A stretch of DNA of 64,000 nt from the NCBI RefSeq assembly GCF_001411495.1, contig NZ_CP012982.1, positions 1,674,001 through 1,738,000 of the forward strand. Direction: 5' to 3'. Every line of letters starts with the position of its first letter. The stretch's first letter is position 1. This document shows, one piece after another, positions 27,480 to 36,205 of this stretch. Source of the DNA: Burkholderia cepacia ATCC 25416. Lineage in GTDB: Bacteria > Pseudomonadota > Gammaproteobacteria > Burkholderiales > Burkholderiaceae. Under the pieces are notes generated by a model, which saw nothing but the letters and a program-made list of their open reading frames with translations, had not been told where the DNA came from and did no database searches. Position numbers and translations under genes: made by a program.

Positions 27480-28697
27480 TTACCGTTTGCGGTGAATGTC
27501 GTGCGTCACGAAGCCCGCGTCGTTGTTGGGCAGCGCGAGGCCGTCCTTGACTGCGAGCGTCTTGCGGATGTCGTCGAGACCCGCGGACCAGTGGTCACGC
27601 ATCGTCGACAGACCGAACTGATAGTCCTTGTAGTGATGCTCGTACGCCTTCTGCTGGTAGATCAGGTGCTGGATGTTGTACTTCTTGCTGGACGACATCG
27701 CATCGGCCTCGACGCACCAGGGATCCGCCTTGCGCTGCTCTTCCGGCACCTGCTCGAGCACGTGGCGCAGCACGTTGCGGTAGCGCTGTTCGCGCTGCAG
27801 CGTGTCGGTCACGAAGCGCGTGCGGCTCGAATACTGCACGTCCTTCGTGCGCTCGGCGACGTCGGCCATCGTGCGCGGCAGCGGCCCGCGCGCGCTCCAC
27901 AGGTCGACCTGGAACGCGAGCGTGTCGCGGCGCGGCCGTGCGCGGAGCACTTCCATCAGCGGCGTGTTCGACACGACACCGCCGTCCCAGTAGTACTCGC
28001 CGTCGATCTCGACCGGCGGGAACGCGGGCGGCAGCGCGCCGGACGCCATGAAATGCTCGGGTGCCAGACGGATGCGCGAGTTGTCGAAGTACACGAAGTT
28101 GCCGGTGCCGACGTTGACCGCGCCGACCGACACGCGCGTTTCGCCCGAATTGATCCGGTCGAAATCGCACAGCTTCAGCAGCGTCGCGCGCAATTGAGAC
28201 GTGTCGTACCAGCTGATCTTCTCCGGATGATCCGACACGCCCGGCAGCGGCGGCGGAAAGCGCGGCACGAAGAAGCCCTGCTGGCCCTGCATCATCGCGC
28301 TCGCGGCCTGCGACGCGGTGAAGAACGTACGAACCTGGTCGATGCTGTTGAACAGCGCGAACTCGAATGCGGCCGGAACCGTCGGGAAGAACGCCGGCTT
28401 GCAGATCGTTTCCCAGAACTCGCGCAGCCGCTCGACGCGATGCTCGGGCGCATTGCCCGCGATCAGCGCGGTGTTGAGCGCGCCGATCGAGATGCCCGCG
28501 ATCCAGTCGAGCGGAATGCCCGCCTCGTGCAGCCCTTCGAACACGCCGGCCTGGTACGCGCCGAGCGCGCCGCCGCCTTGCAGCACGAGCGCGATCGTTT
28601 CGTACGGCAGCGTGCGCGCGGCGGCCGGTGCGCCGGCCTCGTGATGCAGGTCCGCCGCATCGACGGCCTGCTTTTCGGTGCGGGCGTGCGGCTTCAT
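27480..28697 (-). CDS. Patatin-like phospholipase / hydrolase (DUF3734 type)
   Basis: A 405-residue serine hydrolase with the patatin Ser-Asp dyad. [21 protein letters not shown] is the oxyanion loop, [14 protein letters not shown] holds the GxSxG nucleophile, and [13 protein letters not shown] holds the catalytic Asp as DGG. The C-terminal part (after about residue 300) is the DUF3734-type extension. It overlaps the 3-hydroxybutyrate dehydrogenase gene by ATGA. The operon with bdhA and acetoacetate decarboxylase suggests a role in intracellular polyester or lipid hydrolysis; that is inference from context. Confidence 0.88.
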   Translation of the reverse strand: MKPHARTEKQAVDAADLHHEAGAPAAARTLPYETIALVLQGGGALGAYQAGVFEGLHEAGIPLDWIAGISIGALNTALIAGNAPEHRVERLREFWETICKPAFFPTVPAAFEFALFNSIDQVRTFFTASQAASAMMQGQQGFFVPRFPPPLPGVSDHPEKISWYDTSQLRATLLKLCDFDRINSGETRVSVGAVNVGTGNFVYFDNSRIRLAPEHFMASGALPPAFPPVEIDGEYYWDGGVVSNTPLMEVLRARPRRDTLAFQVDLWSARGPLPRTMADVAERTKDVQYSSRTRFVTDTLQREQRYRNVLRHVLEQVPEEQRKADPWCVEADAMSSSKKYNIQHLIYQQKAYEHHYKDYQFGLSTMRDHWSAGLDDIRKTLAVKDGLALPNNDAGFVTHDIHRKR

Positions 28698-29479
28698 TGC
28701 ATGAACCAGCCGTGGCTGACGATGAACGACTGGCCCGTGAGCGCGGCGCTCGGGAACGCCGACAGGAACAGCACCGTCTGCGCGACGTCCTGCACCGTCG
28801 TGAACACGCCGTCGACCGTATTGCCGAGCATCACCTTCTTCACCACTTCCTCTTCGCTGATCCCGAGTTCCTTCGCCTGCTCCGGAATCTGCTTGTCGAC
28901 CAGCGGCGTGCGCACGAAGCCCGGACATACGACGTGCGAGCGCACGTTGTGCTTCGCGCCTTCCTTCGCCAGCACGCGGGCCAGGCCGAGCAGCCCGTGC
29001 TTGGCCGTCACGTACGCCGATTTCAGCGGCGACGCTTCGTGCGAGTGCACCGAACCCATGTAGATCACGACACCGCCGCGATCGTCCTTGTACATGTGCT
29101 TGAGCGCGGCCTTGGTCGTCAGGAATGCACCGTCGACGTGGATCGCCTGCATCTTCTTCCAGTCGGAGAACGAGTAGTTCTCGATCGGGTTGACGATCTG
29201 GATGCCCGCGTTCGACACGAGGATGTCGACCGAGCCGAACGTTGCGGCCACCTTGTCGATACCGCTGTTCACGGCTTCCTCGTTCGTCACATCCATCGCG
29301 ACGCCGATCGCCTTGCCGCCCGCCTTGACGATCTCGTCGGCAACGGCGTTCGCGCCGTCCTGGTTCAGGTCGGCGATCGCGACGGCCGCGCCCGCTTTCG
29401 CGAGCTCGAGTGCGATTTCCTTGCCGATGCCGCTCGCGGCGCCCGTGACGACTGCGGTCTTGCCATTCAGGTTGCTCAT
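28694..29479 (-). CDS. bdhA: 3-hydroxybutyrate dehydrogenase
   Basis: A 261-residue short-chain dehydrogenase that interconverts (R)-3-hydroxybutyrate and acetoacetate with NAD. It has [17 protein letters not shown] (cofactor loop), [31 protein letters not shown] (catalytic Ser-Tyr-Lys) and [17 protein letters not shown], the substrate-loop signature of bacterial BDH. It has AGGxA-like sequence before the ATG at 29479. Middle gene of the adc-bdhA-patatin leftward operon. Confidence 0.94.
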   Translation of the reverse strand: MSNLNGKTAVVTGAASGIGKEIALELAKAGAAVAIADLNQDGANAVADEIVKAGGKAIGVAMDVTNEEAVNSGIDKVAATFGSVDILVSNAGIQIVNPIENYSFSDWKKMQAIHVDGAFLTTKAALKHMYKDDRGGVVIYMGSVHSHEASPLKSAYVTAKHGLLGLARVLAKEGAKHNVRSHVVCPGFVRTPLVDKQIPEQAKELGISEEEVVKKVMLGNTVDGVFTTVQDVAQTVLFLSAFPSAALTGQSFIVSHGWFMQ

Positions 29480-29531
29480 GTTCGAATTCCCGTGGTGAAA
29501 GGTTTGACAGGGAGAAAGGACTGCGGACGTG

Positions 29532-30272
29532 TTACTGAGCCAGGTAATCGTAGACGACTTCGCCGAGGCCCAGTGTCAAATCCGCGACGATGTGCCGGGC
29601 TTCGACGATTTCGAGCACGGGCAGGTCGGCTACCGGCGCGAGCGCGTGCGGCGCCAGCTCGAGCGATGCGGGGCCCGTCCACGCGCCCTTCATCTTGATG
29701 TCCTGCATGTAGTAGCGCACCAGTTCGCAGACGCGCGCAGTGCCGTCGACGTGCGGGATGATCTTCAGCAGGAAATTGGGGCCGGCAAGACGCTTCGTCT
29801 GCTCGTCGATGTCGAGTTCCTTGTGCTTGTAGCCCATCGTGCCGGTCGCGACGCGCACCTTGCCGTAGTCGAGCGTGCCGAGGAGGTGGTCGGTGTTCAC
29901 GTGCAGCGTGGGCGATGCGAGTTTCTTCGGGAAGCCCCACAGTTCGCGGCCGCCGGCGATCGGCGGGTGATCGTCGAGATACATCGCGAGCGTATAGCCG
30001 CCCGGCTGGCCGTTGTACTCGACGGGAATGACCTGGCCGCTTTCGGTGTAATCGCCGAAGCCGGTCGAATCGGCCATGCGGATGAATTCGTAATGCACGA
30101 GCGGCTCGGTGACCTGCAGCGGCTCGGGGACGATTTCGCGGAGACGGTCCGGATCGGTGCGATACGTGATGATCAGGAACTCACGATCGACGAAACGGTA
30201 AGGGCCCATCGGGAAGGCAGGGCTGGTCAACGGCATCGCAAACGCTTTCGATCGGACATCGCTGGGTTTCAT
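29532..30272 (-). CDS. adc: Acetoacetate decarboxylase
   Basis: A 246-residue enzyme that decarboxylates acetoacetate to acetone and CO2. The Schiff-base lysine is in [16 protein letters not shown], preceded by [20 protein letters not shown], and the C-terminal domain has [21 protein letters not shown]. The length is normal for the family. It is followed 53 bases later by bdhA, whose product supplies acetoacetate, so the operon handles ketone-body or polyhydroxybutyrate carbon. Confidence 0.93.
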   Translation of the reverse strand: MKPSDVRSKAFAMPLTSPAFPMGPYRFVDREFLIITYRTDPDRLREIVPEPLQVTEPLVHYEFIRMADSTGFGDYTESGQVIPVEYNGQPGGYTLAMYLDDHPPIAGGRELWGFPKKLASPTLHVNTDHLLGTLDYGKVRVATGTMGYKHKELDIDEQTKRLAGPNFLLKIIPHVDGTARVCELVRYYMQDIKMKGAWTGPASLELAPHALAPVADLPVLEIVEARHIVADLTLGLGEVVYDYLAQ

Positions 30273-30715
30273 GCGGACTCCTTGTTGTTGATCGCTTCGT
30301 GGATGAGTGCTCGTAAGCTCGTAATCCTATGCCTGTGCGTTGCCGTTGTGCGATGCCGCATATGGAATTAATTGTTGCCGATTTCGTAGAATTCGACGCG
30401 TAAATATTGAGATGAATGATGCAAACGGTCCGGACAGCCCCCGGCGTCCCGATATTCGCATGCATCGATGACGTCACGATGTGAAAAAGGTGAGTCTTTA
30501 CGGGACGGCAGGTGAGCCTTTCCGGGAGGCGGTCGCGCGGGAATGTGACAATTGTGTGAACTTGTGCTGCAGTGCAAGCTCTAAGTGCGTTCGCCGCGGC
30601 GGGCTTCGTCGCGTGCGTCCGCCGCATTAAGCATCGCTTAAGCGAGAGCGCCCTAGCATCGTTCGTATCAGGCCGGGCAACCGGCCGAGTTTTTACGCCT
30701 CACGCAACCGGATTC
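30273..30715. other. Gap between adc and the PAP2 gene, no gene seen
   Basis: About 440 bases. It holds two reversed iterons (30486-30529) and a GCTTAAGC-containing inverted repeat (around 30627-30645) shortly before the PAP2 start. Short open frames here look like shadows. Confidence 0.55.
30486..30529 (-). repeat. Two solitary iterons, reversed
   Basis: AAAGGTGAGTCTTTACGGGA at 30486-30505 and GGTGAGCCTTTCCGGGAGG at 30511-30529, 25 bases apart start to start. These are the most distant copies from the origin, about 17.5 kb beyond the last origin iteron. Confidence 0.8.
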
Positions 30716-31297
30716 ATGCAGACCCTCAATCTCACCCTTTTTTCCGCCATCAACGCCGGGGTTGCGCCGCAGCCGGGCGTTGCCCGCCTCGCCATCTTCG
30801 CCGCCGACTGGCTCGTCTATGCGCTGCCCGCGATGCTGCTGCTGACCTGGATCTTCGGCGCGCGCACGACGCGGCGCCAGGCGATCGAAGCCGGAGTCGG
30901 CGTATGCGTGGCGATCGCGCTCGCGCAGGTCATCGGACATTTCTGGTTCTCGCCGCGTCCGTTCATGGCCGGCGTCGGCACGCAACTGATTCCGCATGCG
31001 CCGGACAGCTCGTTTCCGAGCGACCACATGACGTTCGCGTGGAGCATGGCAGTCGGGTTGATGCTCGGCGGCACGACCCGGCTCACCGGGTTCGTGATGG
31101 CCGCGTTGGCCGCGGCGATTGCATGGGGGCGTATCTATGCGGGCGTGCACTGGCCGTTCGACATGGCGGGCGGCGTGCTGGTCGGCACGGCCGGCGCGCT
31201 GGCCGCGCACCTGTACGGACAACGCGCGACCGCGCTGCTCGAACGGCTCGGCGATTCGGTGCATGCAGTCGTGATGGGGCGCCGGCACGCGCCGTAA
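30716..31297 (+). CDS. PAP2-family phosphatase (undecaprenyl-diphosphatase type)
   Basis: A 193-residue polytopic membrane phosphatase. The three PAP2 motifs are present: the KxxxxxxRP-like segment as FWFSPRPFMAGVG (motif 1, slightly shortened), SSFPSDHMTFAW (motif 2, catalytic His) and RIYAGVHWPFDMAGG (motif 3, catalytic His). Hydrophobic helices flank them. It is likely to dephosphorylate undecaprenyl diphosphate or a related lipid at the periplasmic face (BcrC-like). The ATG at 30716 is preferred because the upstream extension lacks a ribosome site. Confidence 0.87.
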   Translation: MQTLNLTLFSAINAGVAPQPGVARLAIFAADWLVYALPAMLLLTWIFGARTTRRQAIEAGVGVCVAIALAQVIGHFWFSPRPFMAGVGTQLIPHAPDSSFPSDHMTFAWSMAVGLMLGGTTRLTGFVMAALAAAIAWGRIYAGVHWPFDMAGGVLVGTAGALAAHLYGQRATALLERLGDSVHAVVMGRRHAP

Positions 31298-31321
31298 GCG
31301 GGGGGATCGGGCCGGACGCCG

Positions 31322-31546
31322 TCAGCCGGGTGTCCTGGCCGATTCAGCCGATGCGGATGGCCCGCCGCCCGCATCGTGCAGTTCGGGCGTATCGGCCGGA
31401 TGTTGCGCGGCGTCGCGGTCGAGCGCGCTTTCCTTCAGGATCGCGCACATCGCGACGAACAGCGCGAGTACCACCGCGGCAAGGCCGCAATAGCCGGCGA
31501 TCTTCAGGTTGCGAAGGAAAGGCGACGCGGGGCTTTCTTTTGTCAT
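31322..31546 (-). CDS. Small single-span membrane protein
   Basis: A 74-residue protein with one transmembrane segment, IAGYCGLAAVVLALFVAMCAIL (about residues 16-37), and a hydrophilic tail. No family recognised. It converges with the PAP2 gene. Confidence 0.5.
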   Translation of the reverse strand: MTKESPASPFLRNLKIAGYCGLAAVVLALFVAMCAILKESALDRDAAQHPADTPELHDAGGGPSASAESARTPG

Positions 31547-31713
31547 GACCGGACGCTCCTGGGCGGGCTGCGACGGCTGTCGCCCGACAGCGGCGTCGCA
31601 CACACAGATATATACCAGTCGCGATAGCGGTGCCAAGCCCGCTGGTGCGCCGACGCGACGATTGTGTCATCCGCCGGTCAGCCGGGTACGCCTTTGACGG
31701 CTACCCGCATCCG

Positions 31714-32535
31714 TCAGTCTTCCAGGGTTTCGTGCACGGCCGCCGCGCCGCGCTTCCAGTAGGCCGCCGCGCGGATGCGCGATTTGTCGACGCCGCGCTC
31801 GCCGGTCAGGTGCTGGCGTACCGCGCGTATCGACAGCGCTTCGCCTGCCGCCCACACGTAGCCGTCGCCGGACGGCGGCAGCGGCAGGTCGCGCACGGCA
31901 TTCAGCAGTACGTCGCCGTTCGCGGCGTCGGCTTCGGCGCGGAAGCGCCAGATTTCATGCACGTCGGCGCGCGTGTCGAACGCGATCTGCGCGGTGCGAT
32001 CCGCGACTTCCATCACGACGGCCGCGCGCGCGCCGGCCGGCAATTCCTCGAGGCGCCGCGCGACTGCCGGCAGCGCCGTATCGTCGCCGATCAGCAGGTG
32101 CCAGTCGAAACCGGTCGGGACGACGAACGAACCGCGCGGGCCGCCGATGCCGAGCCATTGGCCGACGCGTGCCTGTGCGGCCCACTGCGACGCGGGGCCC
32201 GGGTGGTTCAGCACGAATTCCAGATCGAGTTCGCGAGCGGCGCGGTCGAAGCGGCGCGGCGTGAAGTCGCGCGCGACCGGCCTCGGTTCGCCTTCCGGAA
32301 ACTCCGGACCGTTCGCGCCGAGCGTCGGCATCGCAGGCCGTTCGGCGCCGGGCGGCGGGAAAAATACCTTCACGTGATCGTCGAACGACGCGGATTCGAA
32401 ATCCGCGAGATCGGGGCCGCCGAGCGTGACGCGCAGCAGGTGCGGCGTCACGGCGTGCACGCGCAGGACCTGCAGCAAGCGGAACTTGAGGGTGTGGCGC
32501 ACGCGGGTCACGGTGCGCTCGGATGTGTTCTGCAT
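31714..32535 (-). CDS. Siderophore-interacting protein / ferric-siderophore reductase (YqjH-like)
   Basis: A 273-residue flavoprotein of the FAD-binding-9 / SIP family. The FAD domain includes ARDFTPRRFDRAARELDLEFVLN (RxFT-type FAD motif), and the NADPH domain includes WHLLIGDDTALPAVARRLEEL and YVWAAGEALSIRAVRQHL near the C-terminus. It reduces ferric siderophores in the cytoplasm to release iron. It lies 37 bases after a His-rich PadR regulator, the same pairing as yqjH-yqjI in E. coli. Confidence 0.9.
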   Translation of the reverse strand: MQNTSERTVTRVRHTLKFRLLQVLRVHAVTPHLLRVTLGGPDLADFESASFDDHVKVFFPPPGAERPAMPTLGANGPEFPEGEPRPVARDFTPRRFDRAARELDLEFVLNHPGPASQWAAQARVGQWLGIGGPRGSFVVPTGFDWHLLIGDDTALPAVARRLEELPAGARAAVVMEVADRTAQIAFDTRADVHEIWRFRAEADAANGDVLLNAVRDLPLPPSGDGYVWAAGEALSIRAVRQHLTGERGVDKSRIRAAAYWKRGAAAVHETLED

Positions 32536-32572
32536 CAATCCGTTCTCCTGAGGTTTGACGGGACGGCGCGGA

Positions 32573-33286
32573 TCACGCGCCGGTGCCGCCTTCGATTTCG
32601 GCCGTCGCACGGCGCAAGATGGCCGCGACGCGGCGCTGTTCATCCGGGCCGGCTGCGCTCTTGTGCAGCAACGCGCGCTTGAGTGCGAGGCGCGCCTCGA
32701 CGAACTCCGGCAGCCAGCCTGCTTGCGTTTCGTCCTGCGTTTCGTTGCCCGCCGATTCCCCGGCGAACGCACGGCGCATGAATTCCATCTTGCGAGCGAG
32801 GTGCGTGAGGCGTGCGAACAGCGTATCGACCCGTTCGCGCTGGGCGTCGAGATGGGTGCGGCCGGCGTCGGTCAGTGCATAACGCTTGCGGTTGCCTTCC
32901 GCCTGCGACGCGACGAAGCCGACTTCTTCGAGATACGTGAGCGCCGGATACACCATGCCGGGGCTCGGGCTGTAGAAACCGTTCGAACGCGTGTCGAGCG
33001 CCTTGATCAGCTCGTAGCCGTGGCTCGGTTGCTCGGCGACGAGCGCAAGCAACAGCAACTGGAGATCGTCGGAGCTGAACTGGCGGCCGCGTGGCATGCC
33101 GTCGTCGCCGAAATCGCCAAAGCCGCCGCGCCCGCCACGGCCGCCGAACGGGCCGCCGCCACCGAACGGATCGTGGCCGCGGCGGTGGCGGCCGATCGCG
33201 TACCAGAGACCGGTGAACCAGTCAGGGCGGGCATGCGCACCATGACCGTCGCTTCGGGCATGGCCGCGGGAAGGGTTGTGTCGCAT
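32573..33286 (-). CDS. PadR-family regulator with His/Gly-rich N-terminus (YqjI-like)
   Basis: A 237-residue regulator. The first 70 residues are rich in His, Gly, Arg and Asp (RHNPSRGHARSDGHGAHARPDWFTG and repeated GGGPFGGRGG), as in the metal-binding tail of YqjI. The PadR winged helix follows (LLLLALVAEQPSHGYELIKALDTRSNGFYSPSPGMVYPALTYLEEVGF), then a C-terminal coiled helix. By analogy with YqjI it would sense Ni or Fe and repress the adjacent ferric-siderophore reductase and itself. AT-rich palindromic repeats sit upstream. Confidence 0.88.
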   Translation of the reverse strand: MRHNPSRGHARSDGHGAHARPDWFTGLWYAIGRHRRGHDPFGGGGPFGGRGGRGGFGDFGDDGMPRGRQFSSDDLQLLLLALVAEQPSHGYELIKALDTRSNGFYSPSPGMVYPALTYLEEVGFVASQAEGNRKRYALTDAGRTHLDAQRERVDTLFARLTHLARKMEFMRRAFAGESAGNETQDETQAGWLPEFVEARLALKRALLHKSAAGPDEQRRVAAILRRATAEIEGGTGA

Positions 33287-33297
33287 GATCGGGTCCT

Positions 33298-33340
33298 ATA
33301 TATCGGAAAACATATCTAAAGATATATATCGAAAGATAGG
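33298..33340. promoter_or_regulatory. AT-rich palindromic operator before the PadR gene
   Basis: TATATATCGGAAAACATAT followed by overlapping ATATCTAAAGATAT and ATATATCGAAAGATA. The repeats stand out from the GC-rich surroundings and match the AT-rich operators known for PadR/YqjI proteins. Confidence 0.65.
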
Positions 33341-33393
33341 CCGTCAAGGGGATTTATTGGGGGATGGATGGCGGGGACTGGCGAAAAGGTGAT

Positions 33394-33398
33394 CACGC
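33394..33398. repeat. Target-site duplication, left copy (CACGC)
   Basis: CACGC directly precedes the TGTAGG element end. The same five bases directly follow the other end at 59712-59716. Confidence 0.88.
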
Positions 33399-33423
33399 TG
33401 TAGGTTGGCAAAAAAGGTGGCCT
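33399..33423 (+). repeat. Left terminal inverted repeat (25 bp)
   Basis: It begins TGTAGGTTGGCAAAAAAGGT and is identical to the reverse complement of 59687-59711. It contains a 16-bp subrepeat GGCAAAAAAGGTGGCC (33407-33422) that recurs near the right end. Confidence 0.92.
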
Positions 33424-33441
33424 TTTTTGCAGTATTTGATC

Positions 33442-33516
33442 AAAACTATTGATGTGGAAATTAAATAGTTTTCATTGAAACTCCCAGTGTTTTTGTCTGG
33501 TCGGTCTGATCAGACC
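33442..33516. repeat. Two inverted repeats inside the left end
   Basis: AAAACTATT (33442-33450) and AATAGTTTT (33464-33472) form a 9-bp arm pair. GGTCTGATCAGACC (33503-33516) is a perfect palindrome. They lie between the terminal repeat and the tniB remnant and could be remnants of a regulatory or resolution site. Confidence 0.6.
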
Positions 33517-33595
33517 CCCGACGCGCATCGTTCCCGACGGCGGCGGCACCGGGTGGTGCGGTCAAAGACGTCACCTGTCGAAGCCCATCGCGTGT

Positions 33596-34018
33596 AACCC
33601 TCAGCTGACCCGGCGATTCTCAGCGCATCATGAGCTGCGTCGGTTTGATTGGGCGCTGCCGGACGATCGTCGGGAATTTGCTGGCGTACTGAAGTACATG
33701 CAGAGCCGATTACCCTTGCCGTGCCCCGAACTTTATTCTCCGGATTTCGCGATGAGAATGTACTTGGCTTCCGCCGGTGTAATCGACTACGTTGCCAAGA
33801 TCATCGACGGGGCGGTTTTGTGTGCCATTGAGCGTGGTAAGAGTCGGCTCGGTCTTACGGAATTCGAACAAGCTTTTGCCGAGGAGGTCTGGGCTGGTGG
33901 GGTAGGTAGGCTCAATCCATTTCACCCCGATGCGGAGTTGCGTGATCTCGTGGGTACTGGTGAGCCCTTCTGGTATCTCGCTCGCGACGTGAATGGAAAT
34001 GGCAAGAAACTCCGCTGA
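33596..34018 (+). pseudogene. tniB: TniB/TnsC-like ATPase, C-terminal remnant
   Basis: About 140 codons in frame from NPQLTRRF to the TGA at 34016. LRRFDWALPDDRREFAGVL, LPLPCPEL, GVIDYVAKIIDGAVLCAIERGKSRL and ELRD fit the lid and C-terminal domain of TniB/TnsC AAA+ proteins. The Walker A and B parts are gone and no upstream start exists, so it is a truncated remnant. It ends 38 bases before the tniQ start at 34056. Confidence 0.7.
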
Positions 34019-34055
34019 ATCGTCGGTAGCGGTTGCAATCGCCTCTCCTCCAAGG

Positions 34056-35606
34056 ATGTTTATGCACCCAGTCATCCAGGTCGGAGAGGCGAGTTCGGCC
34101 TATATGAAGCGCATCGCCGTCAGCAATGGTATCTCGCTAGATCGCCTGTATCAGCTTGGTGTAGTCCTCGACGAGACGGCTCTTGAGAAGGCGTTGTCTT
34201 GGGATCGTATCGCGCCCCCGGTCGAATCGAGACGATACTTGAATAGTCTGATCAGTTTGCGTCGCTCTGCGCCCAGGGCGTGGCTGAACAAGACTGCACG
34301 GTGCTGCCCGCTTTGCTTGCGCGAACAGACGCGCTGGGCAGCCGAGTGGGAATTGCGTCCCTATCTAGCGTGCACCAAGCATCGATGCTGGCTGATCGAT
34401 CGGTGTGGCGCGTGCAACCGCCCCATACTTTGGACAAGAAAATCGCTGCTTTGCTGCGACTGTGGAGAACGGTTTGCAGACATGCAAACGTCGTCAGCAC
34501 CAACGAAGTTCACTTAGCTATCCTCAATAATAGCTAGTAGGCTTCCAAATTTTTGCGGAGAATCTTCTGTATTCGATGGGCTTTCGTTGAATGACATGAT
34601 TTCTCTTCTTGTGCACTTCGGGAACCCAACCGATGCCGAAAAAGCCGGTTGCCGTCGCGAGGCAGGCCACATCGGAGCAATGAGCAACGCCATCGCGGCC
34701 CTTGATCCATCGGCCGATGCATTGTCGGTGTGGCCATCTGGGTTTCGGACATATCTAAGTAAGATGCACAAGGAACGAGGCGACGAGGATGGGTGTGTCG
34801 GATCCACTTTCCGAGGCATCTATACCTACATTCGCTCGAACCAACATAAAGGAGAATTCGGGTTCCTAAGGGACGTTGTTTTGCAGTACCTCGTCGATCA
34901 TTGGCCGTGGCCTTCGCTTGATCGGAAAAACGCCCTGATGGACACCGTCGCATCTCGATTGCCCTGGATGTGGGCGTCAAGCGCAGCTCGGGAACTCAAT
35001 ATGAAAGAAGAGAAGCTCAAGGAGTTAGCTGGGAAGGGGCTGATCGTGGTCAAATATCGACCATCTCGAAGCAAACGAATGTTGCTGGCTGTTCGGCGCG
35101 AAGACCTACCGAGGATTCGGCAGATCTTGCATGAGCAGGCTGGCCTCAAGGCGCTTCGGAACCTTGGGATATCGATTCGACGGCAGATCGTGTTGCTCCC
35201 GCTCCTTTTTCCGGAGGCTCAAGGGGATACCGTACAGTTTCGCAAAGGAGAACAAGTGCAGGTATTGAGATCCAGTATCGAAAAGCTACTCAAGCTTGCC
35301 GAGGATTTGCCGGTCATCGACTATGAGGGTGCCGAGCAAGTAGTGTTGGCACGGGTACTTCGATCGTGTGCTTGGCGTAACGAGATGATCGAGCATCTCT
35401 TTCGGATGATTCTCCGTGGCGAGATGAAGCCGGAGGCTGTGCTCAAGGGTAAGCCAGGGTTCACTGGATGGCTGTTTTCTCGAGAGGCGCTGGAAAGAAT
35501 CAAGCTTGAGGGCTCGCTGACACGGCTGAAGGCATATTCGCAGGCAGGCGCCAACGCGCTTCCCGCGCTGGCGCCACCAAACCGGACGATATCGACGTCA
35601 TCGTAA
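34056..35606 (+). pseudogene. tniQ: TniQ-family transposition protein with in-frame TAG
   Basis: A single reading frame of 517 codons, counting the final stop, is interrupted by one TAG at 34515-34517; the frame before and after is the same. The N-terminal half has HPVIQVGEASSAYMKRIAVSNG, typical of TniQ/TnsD starts, and a zinc-binding region CCPLCLREQTRW, CTKHRCWLIDRCGACNRP and LLCCDCGERF. After the stop it continues through DGLSLNDMISLLVHFG and a long helical C-terminal region (about 340 residues). TniQ links target choice to the transposase. AT-richer codon use than the chromid sets it apart. The start could also be 33993, overlapping tniB. Confidence 0.78.
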
Positions 35607-35715
35607 AGGCAGTTTCACTCACGCCCGTCAGCGTCATCTTTGTCAGCCCCAACATGCAGGCCGTGGATTTCGAGAAGCGCGGCGTGTGACGGGCCGGTGT
35701 TGGCGGGTTCCTTGC
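35607..35715 (+). other. Short unrecognised open segment after tniQ
   Basis: An open frame overlapping the tniQ end reads DIDVIVKAVSLTPVSVIF and PNMQAVDFEKRGV, then stops. It resembles a fragment of a real protein end, but I cannot name the family. Confidence 0.3.
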
Positions 35716-35838
35716 GACGGCGGTCTCAAGACGCGCGGCTGCCAGGACATCCTGATTACCGTGGTCGATGGCCTGGAGGGGCTCACCGAAGTCATCAGCA
35801 TGACCTATTCGCGAATCCCGGTTGCGCCCCACGCATGA
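35716..35838 (+). pseudogene. IS256-family transposase fragment
   Basis: Forty codons reading GLKTRGCQDILITVVDGLEG match the central catalytic-Asp region of IS256-type transposases (usually LKxRGVxDILIxxVDGLKG). It runs out of homology within a few codons and stops. No terminal repeats are visible, so it is a relic. Confidence 0.65.
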
Positions 35839-35913
35839 ATTGGCATCTTGTGCGTCGAAGCGGCAATATTTTTTCTTTCCATAGCCTTTCAAATGCGCAG
35901 CAAGGTACTGTAT

Positions 35914-35999
35914 GACAGGGGAATACCCTGCCTTTTTTTTTCGATCATGTTTTATGTATCATGACCTAACTTTTGCAACATGTACTAACTCAGGGCGCC
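35914..35999 (+). promoter_or_regulatory. Conserved promoter/operator module, copy 1
   Basis: GGGAATACCC (35919-35928), a T-run, then ATGTATCATGACCTAAC (operator-like half ATGAC at 35961-35965). It is the most diverged of four copies: the left arm of the GTCAT-N-ATGAC palindrome is altered. It lies 240 bases before the first amine-oxidase gene. Confidence 0.75.
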
Positions 36000-36205
36000 A
36001 GAAAATCCTTATCGGTATGGGGCAGTACGGCGCGTGTACAGGCAGGAATGCGAACCGGATTAGCGCCCCCGTCAAGGGCAGGCGGCCCGGTGGCAGGTGA
36101 AGCGGATCGGGATCGCATCCTGTCTTCAGACTCCGCGCGAACGATGGCCGCCTGCCGCCAGGGCAGCCGGAGTTCGCGCCCCAATGCAGGCGTCATTCAC
36201 AGATT

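Noticed and set aside
33380..33394. The outside GGCGAAAAGGTGATC as the true element end
   Set aside because: It lacks the TGT terminus, and the CACGC duplication fits only ends at 33399 and 59711.
34515..34517. TAG read as pyrrolysine or another recoding in tniQ
   Set aside because: Nothing in the window suggests a recoding system; a nonsense mutation in a decaying gene is simpler.
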